From NCBI RefSeq assembly GCF_026126405.1, contig NZ_JAFMTQ010000015.1, positions 1 to 64,000 on the forward strand: DNA of 64,000 bases, written 5' to 3'. Origin of the DNA: Aureitalea sp. L0-47. Lineage in GTDB: Bacteria; Bacteroidota; Bacteroidia; Flavobacteriales; Flavobacteriaceae. The notes below the pieces were generated by a model. The model saw nothing but the letters and a program-made list of their open reading frames with translations, had not been told where the DNA came from and did not search any database. The position numbers and the translations under genes were made by a program. Below, in pieces: positions 61,593-64,000 of this stretch; the first letter of the stretch is position 1; every line of letters starts with the position of its first letter.

Positions 61593-62627
61593 CTAGTCCT
61601 TTGGAATGTGTTTGGACAAAAACCGTTCGTAGGCAGATTTCAATCCTCCAACAACCTCCTGTCTTTTCTTATTTAACTGGGTATTTGTCCTGTTGTATTC
61701 GTCCACGGCTTTGTTTATCAGAGGAACTTTTTCGTTGTACGCATCGATCTGTGCCTTTGTTTGTTTCTTCTTTGGAGTATTCTCTAACTGGTTTCTTATG
61801 GTCTCAAATTCTTCGTTCAGAATAAGAAAGTCAATCAACTTTGGCACCTGCTTCTCAGCCTCGTCCACGTAGAATTCAAACGCCTTCTTCGTCGAATTTA
61901 CCAGCATTTGGTCTTTGTTATACACTGATACCGTATCAAGAATGGCTAAACCTTCGGTAGCACTATCCAAAAGGGCACTGGAGCTCTGCTCGATGGCGCC
62001 AATATCATTTTTCTCAATCGCATCGTACAGATACACCTCGTTCATATTCACTTTGAAGAAGATGAGATATAGCTCATTGTAATGATCAAAAACATCGCTT
62101 GAGATCTGCATTTTCTTACTGAGATCGGATTCACTTTCAATGATATTGATGTCGTGTTTCCTGGCATAGGCGTAGTAGTGCATCTCGTATTCCTGTTGTG
62201 CTTTGGTCATCTTTTCATCCGCCAGTTCCCGAGCAAGCATATAAGCTTCCATGAGGTCGTAGGATTGTTCCGCCACTTCTTTCATATCGATGATCTTGGC
62301 ATAATCCTGCTGTAAAAGGTTCTTGTTCAACTCGAGGTTTTTCAACACATTTTGCTTGAATTCATCTCCTTCGTAGGCCTCGGCCTTCTCTATCTTCATT
62401 TGTGCTCTTTCAATCGACTTGATCAGGGTATTTCGCTTGTTGTCTACGGCTCGATCACTTCTACTATGGGCAATCGCCTTAGTGTATTTCCAGGTATTTC
62501 GTGTAATGATCTCCTGTTCATCCGATACAAACTCCAGGTATTTCAAAGGATTACTGAATTTCTGAGCGTTGGCAGTTAAAGACGTGAATAAAAGTAAGAA
62601 TAGTAGTAATCGAAATCGTGATTTCAT
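61593..62627 (-). CDS. Exported coiled-coil protein of unknown function
   Basis: A 344-residue protein with a signal peptide (MKSRFRLLLFLLLFTSLTANAQ) and an almost wholly helical, charged body. It may be the LIC11966-type surface protein I recall from related genomes, but I am not sure. It lies three bases after the S41 protease on the same strand, so it is probably in the same operon, perhaps as its partner or substrate in the envelope. Function unknown. Confidence 0.6.
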   Translation of the reverse strand: MKSRFRLLLFLLLFTSLTANAQKFSNPLKYLEFVSDEQEIITRNTWKYTKAIAHSRSDRAVDNKRNTLIKSIERAQMKIEKAEAYEGDEFKQNVLKNLELNKNLLQQDYAKIIDMKEVAEQSYDLMEAYMLARELADEKMTKAQQEYEMHYYAYARKHDINIIESESDLSKKMQISSDVFDHYNELYLIFFKVNMNEVYLYDAIEKNDIGAIEQSSSALLDSATEGLAILDTVSVYNKDQMLVNSTKKAFEFYVDEAEKQVPKLIDFLILNEEFETIRNQLENTPKKKQTKAQIDAYNEKVPLINKAVDEYNRTNTQLNKKRQEVVGGLKSAYERFLSKHIPKD

Positions 62628-62630
62628 AAA

Positions 62631-64000
62631 CTAGTTCATTTTTCGAATGTCTGAAATGATATGATAGGCTTCTTCAATAAAAATATCATTTCCTATATCA
62701 TCCATCGAAAAAGTATTTAATTGTTGACGGTCTTCGTCATTCTTGAGTATTTCTTCGGTAGACATTGTATTCTTAACGGTTAATATACCTTTTCGATCAT
62801 CGAAATAATCCATGAAATCCTTCCACAAATCATTATAGCCGTTGATATCGTAAAATACATTCTTAAGCGTAAGGGAATAAGAAGTATCCCTTTTAATATA
62901 CCCTTTTAGTAACTTTTCGTTAAGGGTCTTGATCTTTCTGAATCCCTCATCCTGTTTCATTCGGAATTCACTCTTTTCTCTCAATTCTTTAATAGCTATC
63001 TTTTTACCCGGCTTGTGTTTTACAGAGATGGCGATGCTGTCGTTTGGCAATGCAAAATCCAAATATTCTTCATTGATTTCAAGCCCATTGTACATGCTTG
63101 GGAATTCTATGTCGGGAATCACACCCTTGGATTGATTGCTCTTTCCGGTTACCCTGTAAAATAAATCTGTTGTCAATTTACAGAATCCGAGTTCCGTTCT
63201 GATTTCATCTAGCGCTACTATGGTTTGCATACTTGATTTTCCATAGGTTGGTGTTCCAACAATTATGGCTCGGTTGTAATCCTGCATCAAACTTGAAAAG
63301 AACTCTGAAGCCGAAGCGCTATAGCTGTTCACAATAATCACAACCGGTTTGTTGAATACGGTGCCACGATTCGCATCACGTACTGTAAAGGTCTCTCCGT
63401 TTCGGTATTTCAAAATGGAAACAGGACCGCGATCGATAAACATACCACATAGATCTGTTGCTTCCTTCATACTGCCGCCGCCATTGAATCGAAGATCGAT
63501 AATAAGACCTTCTATCTTTTCTTTTTTCAGCTTGTAGATCTCCTTTGCCACATCGTTGGCAACGCCCATACCATGAGGCGATTCAAAATTTGTGTAAAAA
63601 CTGGATAAGCTGATATATCCCACCGAAAACTCCTTGCTCATCACATAACCACGAGTGAGATTTTCAACAGGCTTATCGGCTTTTTTAGAAAGCGTAACCG
63701 ACTTGATACTACCGTCCTTCTTCTTCACCCTGAAGGCTACTTTGTGGTGATTGGTGTCCGAGAGAAATGCAACGATCTCCTCATTAGAAATACAATTTGT
63801 ATCCACTAGAGCCGTACCGGATGTTAAGGAACGGATCACGTCTCCCTCTTCCAGGCTGCCTTCAAACTGGGCGGCACCTCCAGGCGTGATGTAGGCGATA
63901 ACGATCTCGCCATCTTCATTTTTATCTGTGTAAAGTCCGAAAGACATGGTTGTGGTCGAAACCGAGTCTTCAAACATCGACTTGTCCGCGTTATTGAAAA
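62631..64000 (-). CDS. S41 family (C-terminal processing) peptidase, 5' end outside window
   Basis: The last ~456 codons of a carboxyl-terminal processing protease. A PDZ domain (about the first 90 visible residues; EGDVIRSLTSGTA) precedes the peptidase, with the catalytic Ser in VNSYSASASEFFSS and Lys in TPTYGKSSMQ. An in-frame ATG lies at 63977, but the frame stays open to the window edge, and the visible part starts inside the PDZ, so it is truncated by the window. It is followed by the coiled-coil protein gene. Confidence 0.88.
   Translation of the reverse strand, partial: FNNADKSMFEDSVSTTTMSFGLYTDKNEDGEIVIAYITPGGAAQFEGSLEEGDVIRSLTSGTALVDTNCISNEEIVAFLSDTNHHKVAFRVKKKDGSIKSVTLSKKADKPVENLTRGYVMSKEFSVGYISLSSFYTNFESPHGMGVANDVAKEIYKLKKEKIEGLIIDLRFNGGGSMKEATDLCGMFIDRGPVSILKYRNGETFTVRDANRGTVFNKPVVIIVNSYSASASEFFSSLMQDYNRAIIVGTPTYGKSSMQTIVALDEIRTELGFCKLTTDLFYRVTGKSNQSKGVIPDIEFPSMYNGLEINEEYLDFALPNDSIAISVKHKPGKKIAIKELREKSEFRMKQDEGFRKIKTLNEKLLKGYIKRDTSYSLTLKNVFYDINGYNDLWKDFMDYFDDRKGILTVKNTMSTEEILKNDEDRQQLNTFSMDDIGNDIFIEEAYHIISDIRKMN

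Overview
The window comes from a Bacteroidota chromosome, most likely a marine member of the Flavobacteriaceae. Several lines point there: many genes follow the Bacteroidota promoter signal TAnnTTTG, often with TTG/TTTG about 20 nt upstream. There are type IX secretion genes (PorQ and a cargo protein with a C-terminal sorting tail), family-specific proteins (DUF6048, DUF6452, DUF3822, DUF6252, CCC-motif and DUF2752 membrane proteins), a 6S RNA between zapA and rny, and A-rich ribosome binding sites. The window holds no prophage, insertion sequence or CRISPR array. It is dense core genome with short intergenic gaps.

Layout. 1-95: tail of a 5S rRNA and its terminator, i.e. the end of an rRNA operon. 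250-6061: hemolysin III and ZIP transporters, two RNA/small-molecule methyltransferases, and the rlmD-DUF6452-DUF6048 operon. 6320-17238: ornithine aminotransferase, small membrane proteins, a T9SS cargo protein, an Smr-domain protein, a cysteine desulfurase, and an M23 peptidase/TonB-dependent receptor pair. 17388-19829: a coiled-coil protein, zapA, 6S RNA and RNase Y. 19927-26411: aldo/keto reductase, XerD, four successive small outer-membrane beta-barrel genes each with its own terminator, aroQ and lipoamide dehydrogenase. 26494-31986: a coupled collagen-like lipoprotein/MsrB/MsrB operon, an M48 peptidase, a UMF1-type transporter and a DUF6252 lipoprotein. 32055-34980: an ECF sigma/anti-sigma operon that also encodes two adhesin-like beta-helix proteins. 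35197-39589: lon, porQ, cmk. 39708-43469: a lipoprotein, an unusual micropeptide region, and rpsA with a structured leader. 43889-51034: pyrR-pyrB-unknown-rnz and pdxH-sixA-ppk1-ppx. 51031-56692 (minus strand): a methyltransferase, miaE, dnaX, then rsmD-DUF3822-membrane protein, with rnpB (RNase P RNA) between the two blocks. 56820-60724: a RecD-like helicase, a KdsB-KdnB fusion and an acyltransferase, two of which concern lipid A/Kdo or lipid synthesis. 60820-64000: YebC, a secreted coiled protein and an S41 protease cut by the window edge.

The most notable observations are: (i) two tandem, diverged copies of a 28-29 residue micropeptide gene on the minus strand at 40884-41101, with a substitution pattern that looks like protein-level selection, followed by a third small ORF and preceded by a 23-bp dyad; (ii) a single-ORF fusion of CMP-Kdo synthetase with the Kdo 8-oxidase KdnB, the oxidase used for 8-amino-Kdo; (iii) an A10 slippery run exactly at the domain III/IV border of dnaX, where a one-base slip gives immediate termination, as expected for making a gamma form; (iv) a set of probable leaderless or near-leaderless genes (rlmD, cysteine desulfurase, aroQ, dnaX); (v) a possible pseudoknotted leader on rpsA; and (vi) families of intergenic inverted repeats and 7-8 bp tandem repeats.
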